From Leucobacter chromiireducens subsp. chromiireducens (GTDB lineage: Bacteria; Actinomycetota; Actinomycetes; Actinomycetales; Microbacteriaceae): a DNA stretch of 64,000 nucleotides. Location of the stretch: assembly GCF_016758255.1 (NCBI RefSeq), contig NZ_QYAD01000006.1:1-64000 (forward strand), read 5' to 3'. Positions 55,273-63,904 of this stretch are shown piece after piece. The position numbers and the translations under genes are program-made. Numbering within the stretch: the first letter of the stretch is position 1; each line of letters begins with the position of its first letter. The notes under the pieces were generated by a model. That model had not been told where the DNA came from and made no database searches. It worked only from the letters and a program-made list of their open reading frames with translations.

Positions 55273-57915
55273 CTACTCGTTCATGAGTTCTTCGATACCT
55301 TCGTCCTCCTCTCTGACGTCGCCGACGCGCTCCCGAAGCCGCGTGAGCCTGCGCCCGAACCACAGCGTGATCCCGGCCACGAGGAGCGCCGCCGCGCCCC
55401 CGGCGCCGATCAGCCACGGGAACCCGGAACCACCCGTGACAGCGAGTTCGGTGGGCTTTTTCGGCAGCTCCGGCACCTCGGGCGTCGGGGGCGTCTTCGG
55501 CGGCGTATCCGTCACAACAGTCGTCTCACCGGGTGTCCCGCACTTCCCTTCGGCGATGATCTTGCCGTCCTGGTTGTAGAGGGTTTCGACCCAGTACACG
55601 TTTCCGGCCCGGTCAACGCTGGTGGTGCCGGAGCGGTAGATGCCAGTCTGGGTGACCGGGATCTTCTCCGACGTGAAGAACGGCGTCTCGCACACTGGCG
55701 CAGCGTCGGGATCGTGGGGACCGTAGGCGCGGAACACGAGGTACGCGCCGTCCGGGATTTTCGACCCTTGCACGAGCGCCGCATCGTCGAACTCCTCACC
55801 GACACCTGCAGCCGGGGTGGCCTGCGTGATCATCGACACCGGCTGCCCGTCTTGCGGGACGTAGAACCGCTCCCAAATGTCTGCGGCCGAGCTCTGGAAC
55901 GGCTGCACCCGGTCATCGCCCGTGAAGGTGGTCACGACGACGTAGTAGCCGGGGTCTTCGGGCTGGATGCGGTCCTCGTCGGTGTAGCCGATGTCGTAGA
56001 CCCCGTTCTTCGCCGGCGTCGTGATCGTCGTCAGCACCGGCGCGGTGTCGAGGTCGAGATCCTCGGTGAGTATCGTGTCGGTTTTGAACGGTCCGTAGAT
56101 GGTGTGGGTGAGCTCCTGTTCGTCTGCTCCCCAGTACCCGTCGCCTGCGAAGTCGGGGTGGTTGCCTGGGAACCCGGCCACGGTGATGCGGTCGAACGCG
56201 CGACCGCCTGGGTGCACGTTGTACTCGCGCACCTCCGACATGATCGTGAGCGGCCACCGGACGGAGTGCGATTCGATGTTGATGCCGTAGTCGTCCTCCC
56301 AGTCGTCGGCGATGTAGGGTCGCACCCACTCGGGCTGCGACGCCTTCTTCACTTCCCACACCCAGGTCACAAACCCCGCATCCGGGAGGGGCACTTCGGG
56401 AGATTCGTACTCGCCAGGCCCCGTCGCGGTGACCTGCACGGTCCCGACCGGCACCGCGCCTGCTGGCACCGATTCGCTCTGTGCAGGTGGGAGGGCGCCG
56501 GGCACCTGGTAGGCGGTGCCCTCGAAGACCACAGGGATCGGCTCGCCATTGTGTTTCAGCCAGGCCCCGTTGGTCGAGGACACCGTGATCGTGTCCGTCA
56601 CCGCATCCCCCGGCCTCACGAGACGGCCGTTCGCCTTCGACACGGCTCCGGGCTGAAACGGCGAGACCGAGGTCTCAGTGACCCGGCCGAACTTGTCCGT
56701 GAAGCTATCGGTGAGGTACTTCGCGTTCCCACCCTGCGCGTCCCTGTCGATCTTCCACACCCACGTGTAGAACCCCGACTCCGGTGCCGTGAGGGTTCCC
56801 GGCGACGTGTAGCTGCCGGGGCGGGTGAGCGCCAGGGATTCGGTTCCAAGCACCGGGGCGCCTTGCGGGGGTGCGTTCGCTTCGGCGGGTTGCGCATCGA
56901 ACGGCCCGTACAGGGTGCCCTCGGCTACGACCTCGACCGGGGCGCCGTTCACGCTAATCCAGGAATGCTTCGTCACCGACACGTTCAGGTCATCCAGGAA
57001 CGGGTCACCGGCCTGCACGAACTTCGCCGACACCGCCGTTTCGATCACGGGCTGGAAATCCAGCGGGATCACCGGAGACTTCGCGATCGCCGACAACGGT
57101 TCGAACGATGCACTGCCGAGGATGCGCTGCTCGCCCGGCGTGTAGAACAAATCCACACCGGCCCCGTACCCGACCGCGGGAGCCTGCATCGTCGCGGTGA
57201 TCTGGTAGTCCGGGGTTGTCGCCGGCGGGGTACCGACGATTTCTTGCGTCCCCGCCCCGAGCGTTGCCGACGCGGACCCGTCGGGGAAGGTCGCGTTCGT
57301 GAGGGTCACGGTGCCCGTCGCAGAGGCCGGGTTCGTGCCGACGGTGAGCGTGCCTTGATACTGGTCGCCCATCGCGATCGACAGGGAGACCGACGGGTCC
57401 GTGACCGCGTTCGCGACTGCCGAGTCGCGCATCCCGGCCAGATTTGAAAGTACAGTGCTCTGTGCGTCAGCCGGGACGCGGGTCACGAGTTGGGCATCCC
57501 CGCCACGGTCGACGTAGGTGTCGTGGTCAGCGACATCCCACACGTATAGCTGCACTGCGGCGGTCACATTCGGGTCCCGCGATTCGCCCCATCGGCCCAT
57601 GACATAGTTCAGCCGAGCGAGTTCGCTCGCGGTGAGATCGTCAAGTGTCGTGGTCAGAGCGGGGTGCTGCGTGGTTCCCCACGGTGCGAGCGCTCCGAGG
57701 TCCATGCAGTACGCCTGCCGGCCATGCGAGGAGAACGATCCGAGCCATAGGTCTTCGTTGCCGTACCCGACGCCGAGGGTCGCGGCCTGCGCTGGCAGAG
57801 TGGTGAAGAAGAGGCCGCTGATGAGCATGAGCAGGATCGTGAGCAGTGCGGCGGCACGATCGGTGAACCGGCCGGGCGGTCTCGCCGCTCGGCCGGGTTC
57901 GAGCGCTGTGGACAT
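55273..57915 (-). CDS. LAXTG-anchored surface protein with predicted thioester domain
   Basis: 880 residues. Signal peptide at about 20-45 (AALLTILLMLISGLFFTTLPAQA). Next a TQXA/thioester-type domain: Cys in QAYCMDLGALAPWG near residue 70 and Gln in AAVQLYVWDV near residue 122, the pair that can crosslink. Then four or so repeated beta domains of about 130 residues (each with FYTWVWKID / FVTWVWEVK type strands). C-terminus LAVTGG, a hydrophobic stretch and RRLTRLRER: a class E sortase signal. Likely adhesin for mating contact or host binding. Confidence 0.8.
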   Translation of the reverse strand: MSTALEPGRAARPPGRFTDRAAALLTILLMLISGLFFTTLPAQAATLGVGYGNEDLWLGSFSSHGRQAYCMDLGALAPWGTTQHPALTTTLDDLTASELARLNYVMGRWGESRDPNVTAAVQLYVWDVADHDTYVDRGGDAQLVTRVPADAQSTVLSNLAGMRDSAVANAVTDPSVSLSIAMGDQYQGTLTVGTNPASATGTVTLTNATFPDGSASATLGAGTQEIVGTPPATTPDYQITATMQAPAVGYGAGVDLFYTPGEQRILGSASFEPLSAIAKSPVIPLDFQPVIETAVSAKFVQAGDPFLDDLNVSVTKHSWISVNGAPVEVVAEGTLYGPFDAQPAEANAPPQGAPVLGTESLALTRPGSYTSPGTLTAPESGFYTWVWKIDRDAQGGNAKYLTDSFTDKFGRVTETSVSPFQPGAVSKANGRLVRPGDAVTDTITVSSTNGAWLKHNGEPIPVVFEGTAYQVPGALPPAQSESVPAGAVPVGTVQVTATGPGEYESPEVPLPDAGFVTWVWEVKKASQPEWVRPYIADDWEDDYGINIESHSVRWPLTIMSEVREYNVHPGGRAFDRITVAGFPGNHPDFAGDGYWGADEQELTHTIYGPFKTDTILTEDLDLDTAPVLTTITTPAKNGVYDIGYTDEDRIQPEDPGYYVVVTTFTGDDRVQPFQSSAADIWERFYVPQDGQPVSMITQATPAAGVGEEFDDAALVQGSKIPDGAYLVFRAYGPHDPDAAPVCETPFFTSEKIPVTQTGIYRSGTTSVDRAGNVYWVETLYNQDGKIIAEGKCGTPGETTVVTDTPPKTPPTPEVPELPKKPTELAVTGGSGFPWLIGAGGAAALLVAGITLWFGRRLTRLRERVGDVREEDEGIEELMNE

Positions 57916-57922
57916 AGGAACT

Positions 57923-57972
57923 CCTGACTAGTGAAACGCCGACGCCAGGATCGACGGCGGCCACTAGTCAGG
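57923..57972 (-). promoter_or_regulatory. Hairpin covering the adhesin ribosome site
   Basis: cctgactagtg (57923-57933) and cactagtcagg (57962-57972) are perfect 11-base arms. On the minus strand the near arm ends in cagg, so aggag, the ribosome site 6 bases before the ATG at 57915, is partly paired. Suggests translational control, or a terminator for the repressor gene upstream. Confidence 0.6.
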
Positions 57973-58028
57973 TGCGTCCCCCGTCACCACCATTCGTGGG
58001 CTTGGCGGACTCAAGCGCTCCTATCTCA

Positions 58029-58322
58029 TCAAGCGAGGCTAAGGAAGAGTTTCTCCAGCTCATCCTGATCGGACGGCTCCCCATCCGGGGCGGTGAGGCA
58101 CTCCTTGAGCGCACTGGAGATAACAAGAAAGCCCGCGCGATCGAGTGCTTTCGTGACGGCCGCGAGCTGGTGGACGACATCTCGGCAGTGGGCGTCGTCT
58201 TCGACTGCGCTGATCACAGCGGCGAGTTGTCCGTGTGCACGACGGAGACGGTTCACTACCTTGCGTTTGGCTTCCTCGTCACGGGAAGCAGTGCTGAGGA
58301 GGGTTGCGGGCATGTCTGACAT
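58029..58322 (-). CDS. CsoR/RcnR-family repressor, CstR-like
   Basis: 97 residues. DUF156 helical fold: KRKVVNRLRRAHGQLAAVISAVED, Cys in DAHCRDVVHQLAAV near residue 46, and the second Cys in ISSALKECL near residue 75. Copper-sensing CsoR has His four residues before that Cys; here it is Ala. The two-Cys, no-His state is that of persulfide-sensing CstR. Divergent from the persulfide operon, with two G-tract dyads between: it very probably represses that operon. Confidence 0.85.
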   Translation of the reverse strand: MSDMPATLLSTASRDEEAKRKVVNRLRRAHGQLAAVISAVEDDAHCRDVVHQLAAVTKALDRAGFLVISSALKECLTAPDGEPSDQDELEKLFLSLA

Positions 58323-58357
58323 CGCTGCCTGCTTTCAAGTGTCGAACCGGGTAGGAC

Positions 58358-58419
58358 TTGACAATCAGGATACCCCATGGGGTATAGTTTTGACTATTGA
58401 AGAATACCCCCAGGGGTAT
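58358..58419 (+). promoter_or_regulatory. Promoter with two CsoR/CstR operator dyads
   Basis: -35 TTGACA at 58358-58363, -10 TATAGT at 58383 (19-base spacer). Dyads ataccccatggggtat (58370-58385, on the spacer and -10) and atacccccaggggtat (58404-58419) both match the G/C-tract operator known for the family. 34 bases separate their starts. Confidence 0.8.
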
Positions 58420-58451
58420 CTGAGTTTGGTTTGAAAGTTGAGGAGCACGGT

Positions 58452-58637
58452 ATGTGTCGAGCGACGAAGTGCCGCACCTGTGGGAAGACGACCTGGGCGG
58501 GCTGTGGCCAGCACGTAGCGATGGTGAAGACGAGCGTGCCGGCTTCCGATTGGTGCAACGGTAAGCACTCGCGGGCCGAGGTCGACGCGGCGAAGGCCGA
58601 ACGTGGCGGGTTCTTCTCCCGTCTCTTCGGGCGCTGA
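58452..58637 (+). CDS. Cys-rich microprotein 1
   Basis: 61 residues from ATG 58452, aggag 7 bases before. MCRATKCRTCGKTTWAGCGQHV carries CxxC plus further Cys, His: a small zinc-ribbon or thiol module, then a C-terminal RGGFFSRLFGR amphipathic tail. Homologous to the 38-residue product at 59075. First gene behind the operators. Role unknown, perhaps a sulfur or metal carrier. Confidence 0.8.
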   Translation: MCRATKCRTCGKTTWAGCGQHVAMVKTSVPASDWCNGKHSRAEVDAAKAERGGFFSRLFGR

Positions 58638-58662
58638 ACCGCTGAAGGACAGGAGCAGGATT

Positions 58663-59034
58663 ATGGCGACGAAGAACCTGACTCACACCGACTTCGCTGA
58701 GACGGTCCGTGAAGGGATCGTGTTCGTGGATTTCTGGGCGGCGTGGTGTGGGCCGTGCCGGGCGTTCGCGCCCGTGTTCGAGCAGGCTGCTGCGCAGCAT
58801 CCGGACATCGTGTTCGGCAAAGTCGATACCGAGGTCGAGCAGCAGCTTGCGGCCGAGTTCCGCATCACGTCGATTCCGACACTGGTGGTGTTCCGCGACG
58901 GGATCATGGTCTACTCGCAACCGGGCGCGCTTCGCGCACCGCAGCTCGATCAGCTGATCCAAGGCGCCCGCGATCTCGACATGGAAGACGTGCGCAGGCA
59001 GCTCGCCGACCGCGACGCGCAGCCTGCATCCTGA
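58663..59034 (+). CDS. Thioredoxin
   Basis: 123 residues, ATG 58663 with an aggagcagg site. Active site WCGPC near residue 29, cis-Pro in ITSIPTLVVF. C-terminal 20 residues beyond the fold (DLDMEDVRRQLADRD) are charged. Reduces disulfides or persulfides; in this operon likely supplies electrons for the rhodanese/persulfide step. Confidence 0.9.
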   Translation: MATKNLTHTDFAETVREGIVFVDFWAAWCGPCRAFAPVFEQAAAQHPDIVFGKVDTEVEQQLAAEFRITSIPTLVVFRDGIMVYSQPGALRAPQLDQLIQGARDLDMEDVRRQLADRDAQPAS

Positions 59035-59074
59035 CCACCCACCCCACCGGCACATCGTTTGAGAGGACCCCATC

Positions 59075-59191
59075 ATGTGCGCTCGAATCACCTGCTCGAC
59101 CTGCGGAAAGCCCACCTGGACCGGTTGCGGCCAGCACATCGAGGAAGCTCTCTACGGGGTTCCCAAGGCCGACCGCTGCACCTGCCGCTGA
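59075..59191 (+). CDS. Cys-rich microprotein 2
   Basis: 38 residues (ATG 59075, gaggacc site). MCARITCSTCGKPTWTGCGQHI matches microprotein 1 for 22 residues, then ends with RCTCR, giving seven Cys or His in 38. Too small for gene finders. It sits between thioredoxin and the persulfide dioxygenase. Confidence 0.75.
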   Translation: MCARITCSTCGKPTWTGCGQHIEEALYGVPKADRCTCR

Positions 59192-59228
59192 CGTACTCCA
59201 CCCGTTTACGACATAGGAGGATCTGATC

Positions 59229-60659
59229 ATGCTGCTGGAACGCATCTACGACGAAGATCTCGCGCAGGCGAGCTACTTCATCGGCTGCCAGGCGAAGGGC
59301 GAGGCGATCGTCGTCGATCCGCGCCGAGACCTCGATATTTACCTCGATCTCGCCGAGAAACACACCATGAGGATTGTCGCCGTCACCGAGACCCACATCC
59401 ACGCCGACTACCTTTCGGGCACGCGCGAGCTCGCCGCGAGGGTCGGGGCGCGGATGTACATCTCTGACGAAGGCGGCCCGGACTGGACGTACGGCACCGA
59501 CTTTGACGGCGCAGTGCGGATGAAGCACGGCCAAAGGATCCGGCTCGGCAACATCGCGGTCGAGGCGGTGCATACTCCCGGCCACACCCCCGAGCATCTG
59601 TCATTCCTCGTCACCGACGGTGCACAGTCGGCGGAGCCCGGGTTCATGCTCACCGGCGACTTCGTGTTCGTCGGCGATCTCGGCCGACCAGACCTGCTCG
59701 ACGAGGCCGCGGGCTTCGTCGATACCCGCTTCCAGGGTGCGAAGGATCTTTTCGCGAGTCTCAAGCACCGCTTCCTCACGCTGCCCGACTACGTGCAGGT
59801 GCTCCCCGCCCACGGCTCCGGCAGCGCCTGCGGCAAAGCGCTCGGCGCGATCCCCTCCTCGACCGTCGGCTACGAACGCAATTTCTCCTGGTGGAGCCAG
59901 TACCTGAGGAACGACGACGAACAGGGCTTCGTCGACGAGCTCCTCAGCGGTCAGCCCGATGCGCACGCCTATTTCGGGCGCATGAAGATGGAGAACAAGG
60001 TCGGGCCCGCGGTGATCGGCGAGGCGCCCGCGCTCGTCGAGTACACGACCGAGCAGCTGTCGACGGAACTTGCCGCCGATACGGCCATTCTCATCGATAC
60101 TCGGCACAACAGCGAAGTGCACCTGGGCACCGTGAAGCGTTCGCTCAACATTCCAGGGGTCGACAAGGCCGCGAGCTACGGTGCCTGGGTGGTGGATCCG
60201 TTGGTCGAGCAGCGCCCCCTAGTGCTGCTCGCCGCCGACCTCGAAGAGGCCGAGGCGATGCGGGATCACCTGATCCGCGTCGGGATCGACACCGTGCGGG
60301 GGTACATCACCTCGTTCGACGGTCTCGAATTGGTGACTCCGAGGCTCGTGCAGCCGGAAGAGCTTGACAGCATCGAGCGGGTCATGCTGCTCGATGTGCG
60401 CAACAAGACTGAGTATTCGGAGGGGCACCTGCCCGGTGCGCGTCAGGTCTCGGGCGGGAGGGTGATGTGGAATCTCGATCTGCTTCCCGATCCCGGAGCC
60501 GGGACGATCGTGTCGTACTGCCAGAGTGGAGTCCGCAACAGCGTTGCGGCCAGCGCGCTGCGCCGGGCGGGCTACGACATCGCCGAGCTCAACGGCAGCT
60601 ACGCCGCCTGGACCGCGGCAGGCAACACCCCCGAGACCAGCACGCCGGTCCCGGTCTGA
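59229..60659 (+). CDS. CstB-like persulfide dioxygenase-rhodanese fusion
   Basis: 476 residues. Metallo-beta-lactamase fold at about 1-245 with THIHADYLSGTREL near residue 57, HTPGHTPEH near 117, GDFVFVGDLGRPDL near 142: an ETHE1-type Fe(II) persulfide dioxygenase. A rhodanese-like domain without Cys (about 265-350) follows, then an active rhodanese (about 370-470) with Cys in VSYCQSGVRNSVA. The same order as staphylococcal CstB. It turns low-molecular-weight persulfide into thiosulfate via sulfite. Cytoplasmic. Confidence 0.92.
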   Translation: MLLERIYDEDLAQASYFIGCQAKGEAIVVDPRRDLDIYLDLAEKHTMRIVAVTETHIHADYLSGTRELAARVGARMYISDEGGPDWTYGTDFDGAVRMKHGQRIRLGNIAVEAVHTPGHTPEHLSFLVTDGAQSAEPGFMLTGDFVFVGDLGRPDLLDEAAGFVDTRFQGAKDLFASLKHRFLTLPDYVQVLPAHGSGSACGKALGAIPSSTVGYERNFSWWSQYLRNDDEQGFVDELLSGQPDAHAYFGRMKMENKVGPAVIGEAPALVEYTTEQLSTELAADTAILIDTRHNSEVHLGTVKRSLNIPGVDKAASYGAWVVDPLVEQRPLVLLAADLEEAEAMRDHLIRVGIDTVRGYITSFDGLELVTPRLVQPEELDSIERVMLLDVRNKTEYSEGHLPGARQVSGGRVMWNLDLLPDPGAGTIVSYCQSGVRNSVAASALRRAGYDIAELNGSYAAWTAAGNTPETSTPVPV

Positions 60660-60702
60660 CCCGTCTCATAGGCTGCAGCCTTTCCTCACTAGGAGTCCGT
60701 GC

Positions 60703-61491
60703 ATGGAACTGACGCTCGTCATCGCGCTGCTGCTCGCGGTACTCGTCGGTCTCTCGCTCGGGCTCCTCGGCGGGGGCGGATCCATCCTCACTGTCCCGAT
60801 CCTCACCTATGTGCTGGGGATGGAGCCGCGCGCCGCGATCGCTTCCTCCCTGTTCGTCGTCGGTGTCACCAGCGCTGTCGGTCTGATGACGCATGCACAG
60901 GCAGGGCGCGTGCAATGGAGAGCCGGAGCCTTGTTCGGCGTCGCGGGCATGGTCGGGGCACTCGCGGGCGGCTTCATCGGTGACTGGATCCCCGGGCCTG
61001 TGCTGATGATCTTGTTCGCAGTCATGATGATCGCGACTGCCACCGCGATGATCCGCGGACGCAGAGCACCCGCAAACGACGAGCAGACGCAGAACGACGG
61101 GGTCGGACCGCCACTCACCCGGATCCTGCCCGTCGGATTCCTCGTGGGCCTCGCGACCGGGCTCGTGGGGGCCGGCGGAGGGTTCCTGATCGTGCCCGCT
61201 CTGAACCTCCTCGGCGGGCTGCCGATGGCCGCTGCGGTCGCGACTTCCCTGCTCGTGATCGTCATGAACACCACCTCCGGGCTCACTGGGGCGCTCATGT
61301 CTGTGCCGCTCGACTGGCCGATCGTGCTCGCCTTCACCGGTGTCGCGGTCGCCGGTTCTCTCCTTGGTGCCCGGCTCACAGGCCGTATTCCCGAACGGCC
61401 CCTCCGCCGCAGTTTCGGCATCTTTGTACTCGCCATGGGCGTACTCGTCCTCGCCCAGGAAGCTCCGAATCTGATGGCAGGCCTCACGTGA
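60703..61491 (+). CDS. TauE/SafE family sulfite exporter
   Basis: 262 residues, ATG 60703, taggag site. About eight hydrophobic segments; paired repeats LGLLGGGGSILTVPIL near residue 20 and TGLVGAGGGFLIVPAL near 157 are the family mark. In the operon it would remove sulfite or related anions made by persulfide oxidation. Overlaps DUF4395 by 4 bases (GTGA). Confidence 0.9.
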   Translation: MELTLVIALLLAVLVGLSLGLLGGGGSILTVPILTYVLGMEPRAAIASSLFVVGVTSAVGLMTHAQAGRVQWRAGALFGVAGMVGALAGGFIGDWIPGPVLMILFAVMMIATATAMIRGRRAPANDEQTQNDGVGPPLTRILPVGFLVGLATGLVGAGGGFLIVPALNLLGGLPMAAAVATSLLVIVMNTTSGLTGALMSVPLDWPIVLAFTGVAVAGSLLGARLTGRIPERPLRRSFGIFVLAMGVLVLAQEAPNLMAGLT

Positions 61492-62081
61492 CCCGCGCAC
61501 CCGGAAGCGCGCCGGCAACTCCGTGGCCGCGCATCGGCCGGATCGTCCCCGGCTACGCCGTCCCGGTGATCAACGAACGCGAAGCCAGAGCCGCCGCAGG
61601 TCTCCTCTTCCTCCCCGGAATCGTGCTCTACCTCACCGCCATACACGCAGGTACTGCCCAACCGCTGAAGCCCTTCGGCGCCGTGTTCGTGCTCGACATG
61701 CTGATCCGCGTCCTTGTCGGCGACAGATACGCGCCCTCCCTCGCGCTCGCACGCATCATCGTCTCCCGGCAACAGCCCGAATGGGTCGGGGCGCCCCAAA
61801 AGCTGTTCGCCTGGTGGCTCGGCTACGGCATGGGACTCTTGGCCTGTCTCGCGACCGGCCTCCTGCAGGCCCCGCTCTGGGTGACGCTCGTCCTCTGCGG
61901 TATCTGCCTCACCATGCTCTTCCTTGAAACCGCGTTCGGCATCTGCGTCGGTTGCAGACTCCAATCTCTCCTCACCAAAACCCCACCGAAGTATTGCGCA
62001 GGCGGTACCTGCGAAATCCCGGACGACATCGCACCCGCATCAACACTCACCACGCTCCCTCAACATCCAACCGCACGATGA
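61488..62081 (+). CDS. DUF4395 membrane protein
   Basis: 197 residues, GTG. Four to five hydrophobic segments. A head with PGYAVPVINEREARAAAG, then paired Cys in FGICVGCRL near residue 155 and CAGGTCEI near 178. DUF4395 is often fused or next to rhodanese and TauE genes. May bind sulfur species; unproven. Confidence 0.82.
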   Translation: MTRAPGSAPATPWPRIGRIVPGYAVPVINEREARAAAGLLFLPGIVLYLTAIHAGTAQPLKPFGAVFVLDMLIRVLVGDRYAPSLALARIIVSRQQPEWVGAPQKLFAWWLGYGMGLLACLATGLLQAPLWVTLVLCGICLTMLFLETAFGICVGCRLQSLLTKTPPKYCAGGTCEIPDDIAPASTLTTLPQHPTAR

Positions 62082-62092
62082 AAGGACCGCTC

Positions 62093-62473
62093 ATGCGCCA
62101 TACACTCTCGAAAATCGCCCTTCCCCTGGCCGCTGGAGCGCTCGCGCTCGGCCTAGCCGCCTGCACCAGCGCACCCACCCCCACGGAAGCCGCCGATATC
62201 CCGGCGGACGCCATCATTCTCGATGTGCGCACCCCGGAGGAATACGCGGCAGGGCACCTCGACGGAGCGAAACTGCTCGACTTCACCGCTGGCGAGGTCG
62301 CTGAAGCCATTCCGAACCTCGACCCCGACGCGGACTATCTCATTTACTGCCGCTCCGGGAACCGTGCAGGCCAAGCCATCTCTCTCATGGAACAGGCCGG
62401 GTTCACCAGTCTCACGAACCTCGGCTCACTCGAACAAGCCGCGGAGGTCACTGGAACCAGCATCGTGCGGTAG
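62093..62473 (+). CDS. Rhodanese-domain lipoprotein
   Basis: 126 residues from ATG 62093 (aaagga 6 bases before; an ATG five codons upstream overlaps DUF4395). Lipobox LAACTS near residue 22, then a rhodanese fold DAIILDVRTPEEYAAGHLDGA and active Cys in IYCRSGNRAGQA near residue 90. Outside the membrane; would handle thiosulfate or persulfide there. Last gene of the operon. Confidence 0.9.
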   Translation: MRHTLSKIALPLAAGALALGLAACTSAPTPTEAADIPADAIILDVRTPEEYAAGHLDGAKLLDFTAGEVAEAIPNLDPDADYLIYCRSGNRAGQAISLMEQAGFTSLTNLGSLEQAAEVTGTSIVR

Positions 62474-62494
62474 GCACTATTTTCAGGTGCCTAC
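62470..62494 (+). terminator. Hairpin at operon end
   Basis: gtaggcac (62470-62477) and gtgcctac (62487-62494), loop tattttcag. No T run follows; a weak end signal. Confidence 0.45.
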
Positions 62495-62820
62495 AAGCTA
62501 GCGACATCTCTCCGACCTCCTGCCTCAACTGCCGTGAGTTCGGACATGCGCGTCACGCTCTGAGTTCTTCAGGTTCGTGAGGTGCGCTGGGCTTCCACCG
62601 CCCGTGAGTTCCCGCTGCTTCAGGGTTCACGATTCGTGAGCCTACGGGGTTTTGTCTCTAGACCCGCATCTAGCTGAGCCGGTTCTCGGCGCTTCTGGCC
62701 CGCCGGGCCTGCGGAGGTCTCCACGACAACACAGATCGAGAATCGTGAAGATTGTTCAGGAATTCCGAAGATTTCAGCGTATTCTCGAAATATGATCGCG
62801 ATTGCTGAAGACGCGGGACG
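62495..62820. other. Intergenic stretch with cgtgagttc-type repeats
   Basis: No gene seen. Repeats near gtgagttc occur at 62532 and 62603 with relatives (ctgagttcttcaggttcgtgag at 62559 region, attcgtgag at 62630). May hold the promoter or recombination site of the following recombinase; no firm signal. Confidence 0.4.
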
Positions 62821-63900
62821 ATGAAGCTCGCCGCGGTTCGGAGCATCGGGACTGCCCGCGGGTGGCAGACCGAGGCCGACGCCGCGGATTTCGAGCAAGA
62901 AATCATCGACCAGTTCGCGCTCGCGATGGCCGCTGCCGGGCTGAGCGATGGGTACATCTCGCAGTGCCGTTCGGTGGTGTTCGAGTTCCGCCACCACTTC
63001 GGGTTGCCGCTGTGGCAGGCGAAGCCAGCCGATGCGGATGCCTACCTCGCGGGCCTGCGCCGGGCGGGACTCGCCGCCTCGACGCGGGCGAATCGGGCTG
63101 GTGCAATCGCGCAGTTCTACGACTTCACGATCGCCCGCTACCAGGCCGACATCAATGCACTGACGGAGTTCGTGATCGAACAGCCCGTCGACGAGTTCAA
63201 CCGGCAGTCTGGGGCGTCGCTGGGCAAGGTCCGGGTTCCGCCATCTGACGTAGAAGTCGAGAAGCTGTTCACGTCCTGGGGTGCCTCGTTGGAGAGCGAG
63301 CGTCGCTACCTGCCGGCGGCCCGGAACTACTTCGCCGCGTCACTGTGGCGCAGGGTCGGGATCCGCATTACCGAGAGCACGATGCTCGACTTGCGTGACT
63401 GGCGTCCGGACCTCGGTTCGTTGGGAAAGTTGCATGTCCGTTTCGGGAAAGGATCGCGGGGGCGCGGTTCCAAGCAGCGCCTCGTGCCGGCGATCAACGG
63501 GACTGATCGCTTGATCGATTGGTGGCTGGGTGACGTGCGGCATCGATTTGGCGATGACTGGGAGAACCCGGATGCACCGATGATTCCGTCCGAGCGCTTC
63601 GATCCCGAACTCGCACGGTGCTGCCGCGCGAGCGACGATGTCCTGCGCCGCGGGCTGCGGCAGGCAACGATCCGCTTCCTTCCGGCCTGGGACGGCCGAA
63701 TGACCCCACATGTGCTCCGTCACTACTGCGCATCGTCGCTGTATCTCGCGGGCATGGATCTGAAAGCGTTGCAAGAACTTCTCGGGCACCAATGGCTCTC
63801 GACCACAACGCAGTACATACACGTCTCGGATGGGCACGTGGAGGAGTCATGGATGAACGCGAACCAGAGACTTGAAGACCGATTTGAGGGGATGAGCTGA
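62821..63900 (+). CDS. Second tyrosine recombinase
   Basis: 359 residues, ATG 62821. SAM-like domain at about 20-110, catalytic part with Arg in RRVGIRITESTMLDL near residue 182, TPHVLRHYCASSLYLAGMDLKALQELLGHQWLSTTTQYIHV near 300-335 (His, Arg, His, Tyr set in pieces). Different from the integrase at 49153. Followed 4 bases later by a small HTH gene; this pair is a known mobile module in actinobacteria. Confidence 0.85.
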   Translation: MKLAAVRSIGTARGWQTEADAADFEQEIIDQFALAMAAAGLSDGYISQCRSVVFEFRHHFGLPLWQAKPADADAYLAGLRRAGLAASTRANRAGAIAQFYDFTIARYQADINALTEFVIEQPVDEFNRQSGASLGKVRVPPSDVEVEKLFTSWGASLESERRYLPAARNYFAASLWRRVGIRITESTMLDLRDWRPDLGSLGKLHVRFGKGSRGRGSKQRLVPAINGTDRLIDWWLGDVRHRFGDDWENPDAPMIPSERFDPELARCCRASDDVLRRGLRQATIRFLPAWDGRMTPHVLRHYCASSLYLAGMDLKALQELLGHQWLSTTTQYIHVSDGHVEESWMNANQRLEDRFEGMS

Positions 63901-63904
63901 AGCA

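Noticed and set aside
54985-57447. 820-residue open frame on the plus strand
   Set aside because: Antisense to the signal-peptide and LAXTG-bearing surface protein and to dprA; Arg/His-rich with no motif.
62620-62997. 125-residue open frame on the minus strand
   Set aside because: Half lies over the recombinase start, no ribosome site, no motif.
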